Assembly: GCA_014898415.1 (NCBI GenBank)
Contig: RCTD01000001.1
Coordinates: 992,001 to 1,056,000 of the forward strand
From: Stromatinia cepivora
Taxonomy: Eukaryota > Ascomycota > Leotiomycetes > Helotiales > Sclerotiniaceae
Direction: 5' to 3'
Length of the DNA: 64,000 bases
Shown here: in pieces, positions 33,545 to 48,340 of the stretch
How the letters are laid out: every line of letters begins with the position of its first letter
How positions within the stretch are numbered: position 1 is the first letter of the stretch
Program-made: the position numbers and the translations under genes
The notes under the pieces: generated by a model
Databases searched by the model: none
What the model was told of the DNA's origin: nothing
Seen by the model: the letters and a program-made list of their open reading frames with translations, nothing else

Positions 33545-36500
33545 GATTGCGATCAATTGAAAGGTTTCGCCCACTTTGTGTATGTATATGTCTTGGTTGT
33601 ACAAAAAATGGTCGCAAACTGAGGGGTATTGGCTGTGCGCCGTGCGGTTTGATGAAGTATGAACAACCGAGAATGCGGGTTATGTTGGCTATATCACTCC
33701 ATAAGTGAGGTCTGTCAAAGGGAGTTGGGCTTTTGAACAATTTTCCCACCGGGTAGTTGAGCTTGAGCTTGAGCTTGAGCTTCAGCTTCAACGGTGGGCG
33801 AGTGAATTGAGGGTGATGGTCTTGTCTGATGCGGAATCGCTTTGTGTTGGATCTTTCTTTTGTGATTAGTTAGAAGTTAGGTAAACAGATCAGACAAGAA
33901 TAAATGTATATATTATCTAGCAATTCTGTACTGGCCGGATGGATGTCGATTTTGTGCTCGTAGAGTGAAGCAACAAATTCATTTGGTTGTCGTTGAAACC
34001 TTCGTACTAATTTAGATGGTGGCTTTGGCTTTTCTCCCACCTGAAGGTTTTAGACGTTTAACTGTCTCCAGGGCTCTTATCGTACCAATACAAATGAGCT
34101 TTGTTATTTATGTAATGAAGCCAGCCGCGAGAACTTTCTTCCGGTAGGCTAGCAATCTCAGACAAGTGGCCGACTGCTTCGAGTACTTTCAATTTACATA
34201 ATTGAATGATTGAAAAATTCTCTTTTTCTTTTTGAATCAGATAGTTATCACTGACCTCCTTGTTATAGTCATTAAGTCTTTACAATTAATTTATAGGTTT
34301 ATAGGCGATACTACGGGTTATTGAATGTACTCCAATCCTAGTAAAATGGAGGTAATTATAGGGAAATCGATTAAGGGAAATATGGTAGAAGGGGAACGAA
34401 CGTCAGTTGGTGCTCATAATAATATTACTTCCACTTGAATGGACTTTGGAAGTAATACCATAACACGAACCCCATCCTCACCACCACGAAGCACAAACAT
34501 CGGATAACAATATACTCAACATCAGCTGGATCATTCACATCTCACTTTCTTTCTTGAGACAAATGACTATGAATACGGAACAAGAGTGTTGTGTGACCTT
34601 CTCAATCCTACCCCCTCGGTTCATGTTTATAACCAATCATATTTGCTTGTGGAAAGTCTAGAAGAGGGGTGTCCTTGCATGCATGAAATTAACATTTTTC
34701 AAAAACAAATCTTTATTCTTTATATAAGAGTGGTTGTATTACAGTTAAGACAGGAAGATGAATCTATATTATGTTATGTGAAATGCAACACCGGATAGGT
34801 CATTTCTTCTTAACCGTGATGATAATATACTATTCAAGGACATACATCGACTAGAAGTGCGCATAAACACGGTATAGGTAGCAAGCGATCTAGTTAGTGC
34901 ACTCGGTACCTCTCTACCGAACCCAATATGTTAACAGACAACATAGACAAAACTCAACATCTCCAAAAGACCGATCCTCAAAAACACTTCGCCATAAAAA
35001 GGGTCCTTATGAATCTATGCATCTTTCTAAGCGAGCCCCGAATGCAGTGATATCCCGACTAGAAACCATGCTCACTACCAATGATTAAACTTTTCTAGAA
35101 GCATTAAAACGCCACCATATACCCCAATCCTTTCCCCGTAACCCCCGTTGTCATTAACCAACCAAATTGAAGCAATTTCTCATACATAATCCAAGGCACC
35201 TATCCTATCGCAAAAGATTTTGGAGAATAAGACTCTCCCCGTTCTTCAAAGTTTTGGAAAAACAATAAAGAGTAAGAATGGCCCTGCAGAGCGGGATGAT
35301 CGCGCCTCGAGATGATCGAACATCGAAAAATGGTTGTGCAGTCAACAAGAAACACCAACGAGAAACAACTTATGCGCTTTAAAAAGTCTACCTCGAGCTC
35401 AACTCTCAATTTCTACATGCCTTTCTAGCCTTACCTCCATCTCACAACATCATCCACGAGAGGACTTTAAATATATAGTACACACAATGGAACTTTTAAG
35501 ATCACTATTCAACACATATTATCACACGAGCACTTCCTCACACCTCCAATATCTTCCTCTCTCCTCAGCATCCTTCGTATCGCCACTGCTACATCACATA
35601 CATCCACATAACACACCTCCCATCATCCCTCACCCAATATTTCCCCTCTCCCCTCAAACCTAGTATAGAAAATTTAAAATTCTCATCAACATCCTTCACA
35701 CTACCATCCCATCCCATCCCACACATCCCATCACATCCTCCTCAACCAAGATCCTAAACCCCCTACATTCCCCCCAAATCCCCAGCTTTCCCCCTTACCC
35801 CCAAACTCTCAAATTCAAGCAACACCTCTCCTCCGCATTCGCCTCTTTCCTTCCTGTCCAATCGCATCTCATTCACATATCACATACTTCTTCTCCCAGC
35901 TCTGGATTCATAATCATCTTCTATTCTCATCTTTCGAATACCTACATCTCTCCTCTCCATTCACCTCTCCGGTTCCCTCCCCCCTCAACTCCCCTCATGA
36001 GTTATGAATCAATACAGCCCATTTACATACCACATCACACCCCATCTCATCTCATCTGATCCCCATCCCAACCATTACCTCAAACCTTATTCCACACCCA
36101 AAACCTTGCACTTCATCACAGCATCCACCAGCATCCAAACCCCCCTCCCATCCCCCCTCTTCCCCCCGCCAACTCCCCTCTCTTCAAAACCCCAAACATC
36201 CAATCAAAAATGTATTCAAACCCATCTGTATTATAATCTCATATATCACCCATCTATCCATCCATCCATCCATCCAACAACCCTATAGAATCCCAACCCA
36301 CCCACCTTACCTACCAACCACCTACCAACCACCAGGTCACTATTATCCAAATATCCAACGCCCACCCATCAATCTATCAACCTTCTCCCCTCAAAAAGAC
36401 CCCCATCACCATCACCATCACCATCCTCACCTTCACTTAAAACATCAAAAACAGACTATACTCGCACAACCACCTACTCCTCAAATTCCGAACAATCACG

Positions 36501-37070
36501 CCCACAATCATATACCTACCCAGATACATACTCGAACTACAAGCCTTCTTCTCAACCAACATAACTCTCCTTTCCCCCCATTACCTAGTACTGAGAATTC
36601 TTAAATACGGGAAAGTTCTACTATCAAATTACTATTCAACTTCATTATATCTAATCCACAAGCAATATAATTCACGTTGCACCAGATATGAACTTTTTGT
36701 TTCTGGTTTTATGGATTTGCTACTTTTTTTAGGTCTAATCGGGTTGATGAAAAACTGCCGTAGCCTATCAACAACCGGGAAATGACATGTAGAAGTGATC
36801 TTCAACAAAAAATGGAAAAAGGAAAAGTGATGTTGGGCGATCGAGAGACACTCGCAGAGTAGAGAAAGGATGTGTGAAAGGGAAAGTACAGTCTTGTTAG
36901 GTGCATTAAAGAGTCTAAAGGCAAGCAAGTTGCGAGTGAGACACCCAAAAAGCTCTTTATGAAATTCGCCCTCTGCTCATCTCTTTTGCCGAAACATGCA
37001 AAACCCAGTCGTAACCTCCATCCCTCGTACGCCCAGCCGACCAAACATCAACGCCATATTCGATGATTCT
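33545..37070. other. 3.5-kb intergenic region with a strongly pyrimidine-rich block
   Basis: No gene recognised. The left 900 bp is the 5' flank of the bHLH gene and includes a GAGCTT minisatellite near 33753-33785. From about 35,400 to 36,600 the + strand is almost free of G, rich in C and T, with many CATCC/ACCCA runs. Open frames in this block (35334-35663, 36004-36288) reflect composition rather than coding. Confidence 0.5.
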
Positions 37071-38100
37071 CTATTCAGCAGCTGGCTTCTCCTCAGCTGG
37101 TGCAGCGGCCTCGGCTTCCTTTGTCTCGGCAGGTGCGGCAGCGGACTCTTGAGCAGCTGGCTCGGCCTCAGATGAAGTCCAGAGGGTCTAAGAAGTCAGC
37201 ATTATTAGTGAGGGAACTTGAATCCATAATGCGGGGAGGGTATAGTTTTACGTACCAAGTTGTCTCTCAAAAGTTGCATGATCAATGTGGAGTCCTTGTA
37301 GCTCTCCTCACTGAGGGTATCGAGTTCTAAAGAATAGTTAGAATAGTTGCATCCGTTATTACCATGAGACTTACCGGCAATGGCATCATCGAAAGCTTGC
37401 TTGGCAAGATGGCAGGCCTGATCTGGGGAGTTCAAGATTTCGTAGTAGAAAACGGAGAAGTTGAGGGCAAGACCAAGACGGATTGGGTGAGTTGGTGCAA
37501 GGTCAGTTTGGGCAACTTCGGTTGCGTTCTTGTAAGCCTCAAGGGACTTGTCGGCAGACTCCTTTCGCTTGTCACCAATGGCGAACTCGGCGAGATAACG
37601 GTGGTAGTCACCCTTCCTATAATATCATTAGTAAAAGTCTTTGAACAAAATCCGTCTCTCGAAAAGCTAAGTTACATACATCTTGTGGTAGAAGACCTTG
37701 GATTCACCGCTCTTAGCGGAAGGAATCAAGTGTTTGTCCAAAACCTCGAGGATATCTTCGCAGATCTTGGCAAGCTCGGCCTCAATCTTTTGACGGTACT
37801 CCTTGATGAGAGTGACTTGGGATGAGTTGCCTTTCGACTCCTCTTTTTGCTCAATAGAGGTGACAATTCTCCATGATGCACGACGAGCACCAATAACGTT
37901 CTTGTAGGCTACAGACAAAAGATTACGCTCTTCAACGGAGAGTTCTTGATCTTCAGATGCGACGGATTTCATGTTCTCAACCATCTCTGTTTCCATTTAG
38001 TATTCATACACCTCGATCAAAATCTCCTAATCTGCTAACCTTCATATCGCTCAGCCTGCTCGGCGAGCTTGGCGAGATAGACGGAATCTTCGTAACCCAT
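37071..38100 (-). CDS. 14-3-3 protein
   Basis: Phosphoserine/threonine-binding adaptor dimer, a regulator of signalling and metabolism in the cytosol. Five exons: 38040-38100, 37680-37986, 37375-37616, 37256-37326 and 37071-37187, giving 265 residues. The two signature segments are both visible: [20 protein letters not shown] (signature 1) and [15 protein letters not shown] (signature 2). The phosphopeptide-binding Lys, Arg, Arg and Tyr are in [12 protein letters not shown] and HRYLAEFA. The C-terminal tail after TLWTS is Ala/Glu rich ([15 protein letters not shown]), as in filamentous fungi. The intron-rich structure contrasts with the intron-poor neighbours. All splice joins keep phase and family sequence. 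Fungi usually have two 14-3-3 genes; I cannot say which this is. Confidence 0.97.
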
Positions 38101-40226
38101 GACTGAGATTTGTAAATCTGTCGGAAGAAGTATGTTAGTTATTGTTTGCTTGTAACGAAAGGTTTTGTTAGTTAACAGAATGCCCGAAATCTAGTGAATG
38201 AACAATTGCGACTGTGCTGGTGCCCAATGTGACCAGGCTGTCACCGATATTTGGTCCGATCTCTTCCGCATGCGCCAAATATCCATCTGCGAGAAGGAAT
38301 ATTCCAATCGATGCATTTCCAGTACTTATGATGAACTGAAGACGGGCGACTTCGCTCGAGGCAAAAACAGCAAGTGCCCCTCAGTCTTCCGGAGGGGCAA
38401 TGGTGAAGGTCGGAGGCTCCTTGAATGCTTGGTGGCTTGCATATGAATCAAAAATTCCATTCGTTGAGTCGAGTAAGCAACAACAGTACAAGGTAGCACA
38501 TACTGATTGTTTGGTGATGGTGTTGGTGGATGGATAGCAAACAAGGCGGAGGGAGAAAACAGATGACGGATCCAAACTGTTTGAGGGGAAATAAAGATCT
38601 TACCTGAGTATCTTTTTATGTGGATATGTAAGTCTTTAGAAAAGAGATCTCACAAACTGAAATAGGAAGAAAGGGGAGGAAGTTATGCGACGTTGGAAAT
38701 GTGTGTGTTGGTTTTGGTTCTTGGGATGGTTTTCTGATTAGAGAAAGTGGTAGGTACTAGGTAGGCCGTGAGGAAGTTGCTGGAAGGACACACTAGTGCC
38801 ACTTTTAGTAGATGGGAAGCGATCTGCGAAGTGAAAGGGAATGAATGAATAACTTCAAAATCTTTAAAGGGGCTCGAGTTATATATTATTCTATAAAATT
38901 ATTAAATGATAGAAAATACATCTATTAATTCTTTCTTTTTTATTGGAACAGAAAAATCAAATTCTCACAGTTCTTAAGGGAGTTACAAGTGAGGCAAAAA
39001 AGGGTTGAGATTCTTTGGCTGTTGTTCATGCGTTATGTTATGTGGGTTTCTTATTGAGTTGAATTGAATTGGACAACTCCTTTTCGAATGAAATACAGTC
39101 TTCACAGATTAGATGGATGATGCTTATATGTTTTTGGTATCTGGGTTCTGCTCTTTCATTATTACAATAGTTTCCAACTAGATTTAAATCAAGTAGGTGT
39201 ATAAGAGAGGAGGGGGAGAGACATGAATGAAGTTTCCGTAGTTTCATATCTTCATTGTTAGGCAGTCCAAGAGTAGAGCATTTTCTCATCTCAACATGAC
39301 TGATAATTGAATGCTTGATGTTTGATACTTGATTGATGCTTTTTGTTGTCCATCGCATGAATGTAACATGATTAATCTTGTCCCAGATTTACCTTGTCAT
39401 TGGAGTTTAATTTTGTCCAAAGGTGGAAGGCTTTTGGTCATTCTCAAGGTGTTGGGCAAATGCATTCGTTCCCAATTTCCAAATGACTTGAAGTTGGACT
39501 TCAGGTTGTTATGATTGTGGCAGTGCTGAGATTGATCTAAAAGCTAGATGTTCTGCCTTGGTTTCTGGAATGACATCTGTTACCACTGCGTTGTGTTGTG
39601 AGAGACCATTCACAAGTACAATGAACGAACGTCACATGTTGATTTCGGGTGTTCGGCTGGCTTCTTCATACTTAAGACTTGCTGGGAATGTTAGTGGGGC
39701 TGTACTGGTATTATTTATAGAGTAGTTCATGACCCCAAACTTGTAAACAATCAATTGAGTCAAGGTAGGAGGGAGTCCATTTCATGAGTTTGACACAAAA
39801 TATTTTGATTGATAATTGAAGAAATCATGATGAAGCAAAACTTTTGAATAAATGTATACTTGATCTTCATGCCACTTTTGCCATGCTCTCATTGCTTTTC
39901 GAGTGATTGAACATTCATGCCAGCACATTCACCATCTGAGATCCCCCACGCATCTTTAAAGCAGCTCTCGATTCCCCGTTCAAATATTGACAAAACAGCT
40001 GATCATGATGATGAGCTGATGTTCCCCTCACAGCCTCAAATTCCAGGCAATACTAAGTCTTTCACATCCAAGAATTTCCATCCAAGCTCCAAGCCGCAAG
40101 CTATCATCCAGCAAATCGTTTAACAAACACTCGCACCACTAATTGAGCAACCCCTCAAATACATCCATCAACCTCAACCTCCGTAACACCAGTACCAAAA
40201 CCCCAAGAGAACCATCCATCATCATC
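38101..40226. other. 2.1-kb divergent intergenic region (14-3-3 / ATPase inhibitor)
   Basis: No gene recognised. A long 5' flank of the 14-3-3 gene, possibly with a leader intron, is on the left; the 5' flank of the inhibitor gene is on the right. A + frame at 39917-40123 has no recognisable feature. Confidence 0.45.
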
Positions 40227-40746
40227 ATGTATCGTCTCGCAATCAACTCTGCCATGCGACCCCCAGTCCGCACATCCATCCCAGCTGCGAGAGCATTTAC
40301 CGTATCAGCACGCACCATGGGCGAGGGAGACACCGGCGCTACCCGATTTGGCGGCCAACAGTAAGTATACCATCCCTTCCAATGCTACTTTACTATCCTC
40401 GCGATATTGAGTTCCGCAAAGGAAAGGGTAAGCTTCCTTTCACATTTGCAGCTACAAAACTAACACGCTCTCTGCAGAGATGCTTTCACCAAGCGCGAAA
40501 AAGCCAATGAGGATTTCACCATTCGCCAGCGCGAGAACGAGAAACTTTTGGAGTTGAGAAAGAAAATCAAGGAACAACGTGATCACTTGAAGAAACTCGA
40601 GGACCACATGTAAGAACGCCCCTCTCCACTCAGTTATATGCCCTCCATGCCCCCCCATCCCCCCACAACCATACACCCAAGCTAACCTCCTCTCTCTTAA
40701 TCCAATTTCCGAAATTGAGAGACAATCAGGCGGCGAGCAGAAGTAA
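40227..40746 (+). CDS. INH1: Mitochondrial F1F0-ATPase inhibitor (IF1 family)
   Basis: A small matrix protein that blocks ATP hydrolysis by the F1 ATPase at low pH. Three exons: 40227-40360, 40478-40609 and 40722-40746, giving 96 residues. The N-terminus (MYRLAINSAMRPPVR) is a basic, Ser/Arg-rich mitochondrial presequence with cleavage expected near FTVSART (inference). The inhibitory region MGEGDTGATRFGGQQDAFTK matches the family. The next part, REKANEDFTIRQRENEKLLE, is the long helix. The last exon is only 25 nt and adds QSGGEQK; reading through the second intron would stop one codon after HM. The acceptor GAGAG at 40717-40721 was chosen because it alone gives the usual GGEQK-type end; another AG 2 nt upstream would not. 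Confidence 0.92.
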
Positions 40747-41597
40747 GTATACACATACTTTTAGAAAGACTTCTAGCATCCATCCGCATATCCATATATC
40801 CATAGTCAGAATTTGAGAAATTTCATTGTCCATCGATGGATTCCACTTCACTCCTCTCCTCTCCAAATGCAATCAATATCTTACTTTCTCCTCCCCTATG
40901 TTCCTCTATCTTTTTCCTCTCGCGCAGACTTCGAAACAGAAGCGAATGCTAAATGCTTTGGTTCATTACCAGCTAAAATAATTTGAAAACTTGACCAAAA
41001 AAAAGACATCAGATGTGGATATGGGTGTGAGGGAGAAGGTGGAAAGGGGGTTCGGTTGAAGGAAAGATGATGAATAGGATGAAAATATGATATCAAGATT
41101 GTGATGAGATGATGAATTTATGGCCGTATTATTGGTGGTATTGTTGATTTGTATAATACAATCATTTTCTCTCCGCATTGATCCTCGGAATTCCCGTGTA
41201 TATGAAGTCAAGTTGATTCCAGTTCCATGTGACAATGATGATTTGTTGTGAGCTTCATGAATCTTTCTTTATTCTTTCTTGCTTCATGCTATCTATTATA
41301 CACAAAGATCCCCCTTGAAACACTTCTTCTGCCCCTTCATACATCCATGCATTCTCCTATCTTGGAAACATGAATTCTTTTCTTCTTCTTCCCCTTGATC
41401 CCCTTTCAAAGGCTTGTGATATTCAGTCTTCGATATTCATTATCCACATATGCTTTCCTCAAAAACATACCATCCATGCCTGAATTTGCAAATGTATTTC
41501 CTGCCGAGTCAAAACGCCCAAAACATCCGTCCAGCACCCCAATACACATCTATCGGCCTTCATTTTACTTCCTGTATCTCTCTCCATCCTTCATCCT
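40747..41597. other. Convergent 3' region of INH1 and NSP1
   Basis: Nothing recognised. Confidence 0.5.
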
Positions 41598-43683
41598 TCA
41601 TCTTCTGCCCATGAAAGACCTATAGAAATGATCCGCAGCGTCACTTTCCGCTCCACCAAGACCATTAGCACTCATACTTTGTCCCAATTTGTGCGCCGCC
41701 TCCACTTTCTCTTGAAGCGTTTTCGCATTCTGATCAATCCATTGTAATTGCATAAGATGTGAATTGAGGACTCGGACGATATGGGAAAGCTGCATCATTT
41801 AATATAATTAGCAAACCATCTCTCGGACTAATATAGGAATTGTAGTAACTTACCGGATCATCAGACTTGGTGCTCTTGTTCAAAGTAGCAGATGCCTCAT
41901 TCATAGCTTCGATCATAGTTGAGAGATCTTTACCCATTTCATCAAGTTTATCCGCCAACTTCTCTGCCATTTTATAAGTTCTTTCGCGTTCCTGATCTGG
42001 ACCTTGTAGTGTTTCGACAGCTGTGTTGTTAAACATGTCATCAACCTCTTGTTCGTAACGATCGAGCCATTGTTCGAGTTCGGCTTGCTGACCCTCCACC
42101 GTTGCTAGTTGTCGTTCGATTTCTGCGCTCGATCGTTCTGCCTCGAAGGTAGTGTTGTATAATTTCTGTATCTTATCTCCATTCTCTACCAAAAGACGAT
42201 CCCATTGAGCCACCTTGGTTGCTTGTTCTTGAAATTCTTTTTGGTATTTTGACAAATCAGATGCCCATCGAGTAATGATTTCATCCATAGTTTTATTCTT
42301 TAAGCGACTTAACTCCGGTCTTGGGCCAGTGGTAGAAGCTCCTAAAGTTGCTCCAGAGCCAAATGTTGCGCCACCTCGTTGTTCCAGGTTTGCAGATCCC
42401 GTATTTGCGGTCGATGAAGCAGGGGCAGGAGTGCTTGCGGCGGCTGAGCCAGAAGTACCAGGAGCTGATGGTTTAGGTGCGCCAAACAAACTTGACGTTG
42501 TAGTAGCTGGTGCAGGAGTGGAAGTGGTTGCAGCACTAGTTGAAGCGGCATTTCCAAACAGAGATGGTGTTTGTGCTGGGGTGGATGCAGATGGAGCAGG
42601 TGCAGAGGTGGTTGGGTTGGGTTTTCCAAACAAACTGCTGGTGGCAGGAGCTGTCGATGCGGGGCTACTAGAAGCTTGTGTTCCAGGTGTGCTAGCTGCA
42701 GGAGTGGCAGAGGGGAAGCTGAAAGATGGGGCTGGCTTAGCGGCTTCTGTAGTAGCCGCGGGTGTAACCGAAGCAGCAGGCTTGTTTCCGCCAAATATGT
42801 TGCTACTAGCGGCAGGAGCCTTTGCAGCACCAGCACCACCAAACAGATTGCTACTGGGAGCTGCAGCCGCAGGAGTACCGCTAGAGAAAAGACCACCAGT
42901 AGGAGCTGGTGCAGCGGGTGTTTGCGCAGGTTGTGATGCGGTTGCAGGTTTTGGTGTTCCAAATAAACTTCCAGTTGATTGTGGTTGAGCACCGCCGCCA
43001 AACAGGTTTCCCGTACTCGCAGCCGGTGCATTGTTTGTAGGCGGTGGTCCCGCAGGGGTTGTAGATGCAAAACTGAAGGGTTTGCTTGGTGCTGGAGTTG
43101 TTGATCCTAAACTTGGGGCAGTCGAAGCTGCTCCTCCAAATATGCCTCCTGACGCGGGTTTGTTCAATCCACCAAACAAACCTCCTGTAGGAGTTGCGGG
43201 TTTGTTCTCTGTTGTTGGCGTTGAAGCACCCTCCAGTTTGGATCCTCCAAAACTAAAGCCTCCACCTCCTGCCCCCGAAGAGGTCGCTGTGCCTGCTCCA
43301 CCGAACAATCCACCTCCTCCTGTAGTTGTAGGTGTGGTGCTTGCAGCAGGCTTTCCAAAGCTGAAAGCAGACGTGGCATTCGGGGCATTCCCTGTGCTCT
43401 GACCAAAGATACTTCCAGCAGCAGGCTTAGCGGCTCCTGCATTTGATGCTCCTGCTCCTCCAAACAATGGTGTTTGTCCTCCAGCTGGTTTCTGTGCGCC
43501 GAAAGGACTTGCTGCCGCCGATCCACCACCGCCAAACAAAGATGATGGAGTAGCCCCAGATGTAGCTGGCGCACCTCCAAAAAGCCCAGGTCCAGAGCTA
43601 TTAGGAGGAGTATTACTAGAACTTCCACCACCGAATAAACCCCCACCAGTACTTCCAGTATTACCGAAAGTAAATCCAGACAT
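41598..43683 (-). CDS. NSP1: Nucleoporin Nsp1/Nup62
   Basis: An FG-repeat nucleoporin of the central transport channel. Exons 41854-43683 and 41598-41789, phase 0, give 673 residues. The first 430 residues carry many GLFGG, SLFG and FSFG motifs separated by Ala/Pro/Thr-rich spacers, starting with MSGFTFGNTGSTGGGLFGGG. A conserved C-terminal coiled-coil domain follows from about residue 450 (LSRLKNKTMDEIITRWASDL), as in the Nsp1-C family that binds Nup57 and Nup49. The C-terminal exon continues the helix (LSHIVRVLNSHLMQLQWIDQ) and ends in FMGRR. The strong codon bias of the repeats creates long antisense frames, which are not genes. The divergent neighbour starts 505 bp away. Confidence 0.96.
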
Positions 43684-44188
43684 CTTGTAAATATTATTAT
43701 TGAGCTTTTGGGAGTAGGAATGTGAATCGAAATCGAGGAAGGAAGATTTTCGATGTTGTTTATTGTTCGATTCAGATCAGGAGCTGATTTCCTGTGGAGA
43801 AATGTTGAAGATTAGCAATTTAATATCTTGAAATGTATAATTGAATAAAGGTACGAGTACAGCTTCTGCAATAACCGAATCGATTTAATCAGCCTTGCGC
43901 ATTTCCAAAGCGCGTGTGAAATTGAAGTCTTTTATCTTTCTTATTAGCCTTACCAGCGCGACTTTTTAGCCTCAATCAAAAATTAAGCGAGAGAATATCA
44001 TCGGAGCTCTTGCTATCCATTGACCGAGAAGAAGAGGGAGCAGTTGTCATTGTCCCCCCTTAGGCCTTTCTCTTGTTGAGACTCAGTTGGCATATTTCAA
44101 CACATCCATCGTATCTTCAAACTATCACTGTCTACTGATTTAGGCCTTTATTGAAGTTACCACTTGTATCTCGCTGGTATCATCAATT
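43684..44188. promoter_or_regulatory. Divergent promoter region, NSP1 / Laa2-like gene
   Basis: 505 bp between two divergent starts. No specific site recognised. Confidence 0.5.
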
Positions 44189-46013
44189 ATGGCTGAGGAC
44201 GACCACGGAAGTCTAGAACCTCCTACAAGGACTAGTCTTGAGGATCCAGGCGCACATGAACTTGAAGGTAAAACGTTTGAAATCTACTTTTAATACATAA
44301 CACAACCCCAGCAGTCTATAGTAATTCGTTTATTCTAACATTTTGTGATCCGTAGAACCTGTTGGGTCATCAGATTCGGAAGACCATTTCTCAGACGCAC
44401 ACTCTGGTCTAGAACAATCTACCGAAACCTCACCCACTGTCCCCACTACTCGAGTCGAGAAAGTTGATGATGAACCAAGTTATGGAGAGGTTCCGGGCAC
44501 ACAAGCATACAATATGAGAACGGAGGACGCTGAGCCAGATCAAGTTGCAATGGTTCCAGAATATGATATGGCCTCACTAGCACGACGACCTTCAACTCCC
44601 GGGGACCTACCAATCCCCATTACTGTCGTCGAGAAGATAGACCCTGATACTCCTAGTCATGGAGAAGTCCCTGGTACACCTGCATATGAAAAGCGCAAGG
44701 CAGATGCAGTTCCGGACTTGGTCTTGGATTCAACTCCTGGTCGCAGTCGTTCAAGCACCCTCAATATGACGACGAGATCAAGAGCTGGTAGTACACCAGG
44801 AGACCTACCAATTCCCAAGACTATAGTTGAAAGAATAGATTCTGCGCCAAGTCATGGTGAAGTACCTGGCACTGCCGCATATGAATTGCGGAAAGAAGAC
44901 GCCCAACCAGACGACATAGTAGAAGTCGCCGATGTTCCTGGTATGTACAAACACCAATTTCCAAACACCTTCAGAGTTATTGACTGAGTTAGAATCTAGC
45001 TCCCCGACCTTAAGCCCTCGCCGCCCAAGCTCTTCAGCAGCAGCGAAGAAAGATGCAGAAGAGGAATACAACGAAGAAGAGGACGGGGATGATGGTCAGG
45101 GTGGAGACGGTGCAGATGATGGGGGGTTTGGGGATGATTTCGATGATTTTGAGGAAGGAGAGGAAGATGCCGAGTTTGGCAATTTTGATGATGGTTTTCA
45201 AGAGCCTGAAGTTTCTCAAGCCCCTCAATCAATTCCTGTAGTACCTTCTTTTGTAAGTAGCTATCTACTTTCCGTAAGCAACAATAGTATATCCAGTCCT
45301 AACCTGAGTTTCTTGTTCAGCCCATCTTCGACCTAACAAACCTTAATACACCCGAGGATATTCGCTCGGCAACAGAACCCTACCTCGACCATATATTCCC
45401 CCCCGACACAATCGATACCTCAGTCCTACCACCCCTTGACAACCCCAATCCCATATTCCTCACCCCACGATCCGCATCCCTCTGGTCTCAACTGGTAGCT
45501 CCACCACCTCTTCAACCACCAAACTGGATCCGATCTCGTATCCGTCGCCTCTTTCTCGTTAGTCTCGGTATCCCCGTCTCCTTAGACGAAATCCTCCCCG
45601 CCTCCACACAGAAGAAACTAATCCTCCCCTCCCTTTCCTTACACCCTTCATCCTCCGGCTCTCTCGATAGTTCCATAGATCGCATCAAATCTTCTTCCTC
45701 CACATCCCTCGACTCACAAGGCAATGTTAAATCCTCTCGTTCTGAAAGTCGACGTCGAAAAGGTCCACCACCAGCCCCCCAATTAGATTTAGTATCCGCG
45801 CGTCAGACATGCGAGATTACAGAAGAAGCACTCGGTGGCTTAACAACAGCTGAGCTAAAAGAACATGTGAAAAAACTCGAGACCATGGTAGTCCTAGCTA
45901 AAGAGGTATTGGAATATTGGACGATGAGAACGGACGAAAAGTTGGGAGATAGAGAGGCCTTTGAGGGAGTTATTGAAAACTTAGTTAAGCATGCTAGGAA
46001 GGTTAGGAAGTGA
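44189..46013 (+). CDS. Laa2-like AP-1 accessory protein (tentative), with three internal repeats
   Basis: Exons 44189-44267, 44356-44940, 44993-45252 and 45321-46013 give 538 residues. The first half is acidic and disordered and carries three tandem copies of a unit whose core is SHGEVPGTxAY (variants YGEVPGTQAY, HGEVPGTPAY, HGEVPGTAAY). Each copy is preceded by VEKID-like and followed by DAxPD. Two copies are also preceded by STPGDLPIP. The middle has an acidic FGDDFDDFEEG / EFGNFDDGF segment of the kind that binds clathrin-adaptor ear domains (known for FGxF-type motifs). The C-terminal 230 residues hold PPNWIRSRIRRLFLVSLGIP and a final helix. This layout resembles yeast Laa2, which brings Laa1 to AP-1 at the trans-Golgi network; orthology is tentative. 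The third intron (52 nt) was placed at AG 44991-44992 for its normal length. Confidence 0.7.

Positions 46014-48340
<2,327 letters not shown>

Noticed and set aside
35334..36288. Two + strand frames rich in His, Pro and Thr
   Set aside because: Pyrimidine-rich sequence has few stop codons; no domain or conserved pattern seen.
42275..42988. Long + strand frame (237 aa), Ala/Gly/Val rich
   Set aside because: Antisense to the FG-repeat part of NSP1; its composition mirrors the repeat codons, and no domain is present.
43164..43646. Leu/Gln-rich minus-strand frame (160 aa) and the similar one at 42342-43070
   Set aside because: Out-of-frame readings of the NSP1 repeat region.
44941..44974. 34-nt intron in the Laa2-like gene
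   Set aside because: Too short for a fungal intron; the acceptor at 44991-44992 gives 52 nt and the same frame.
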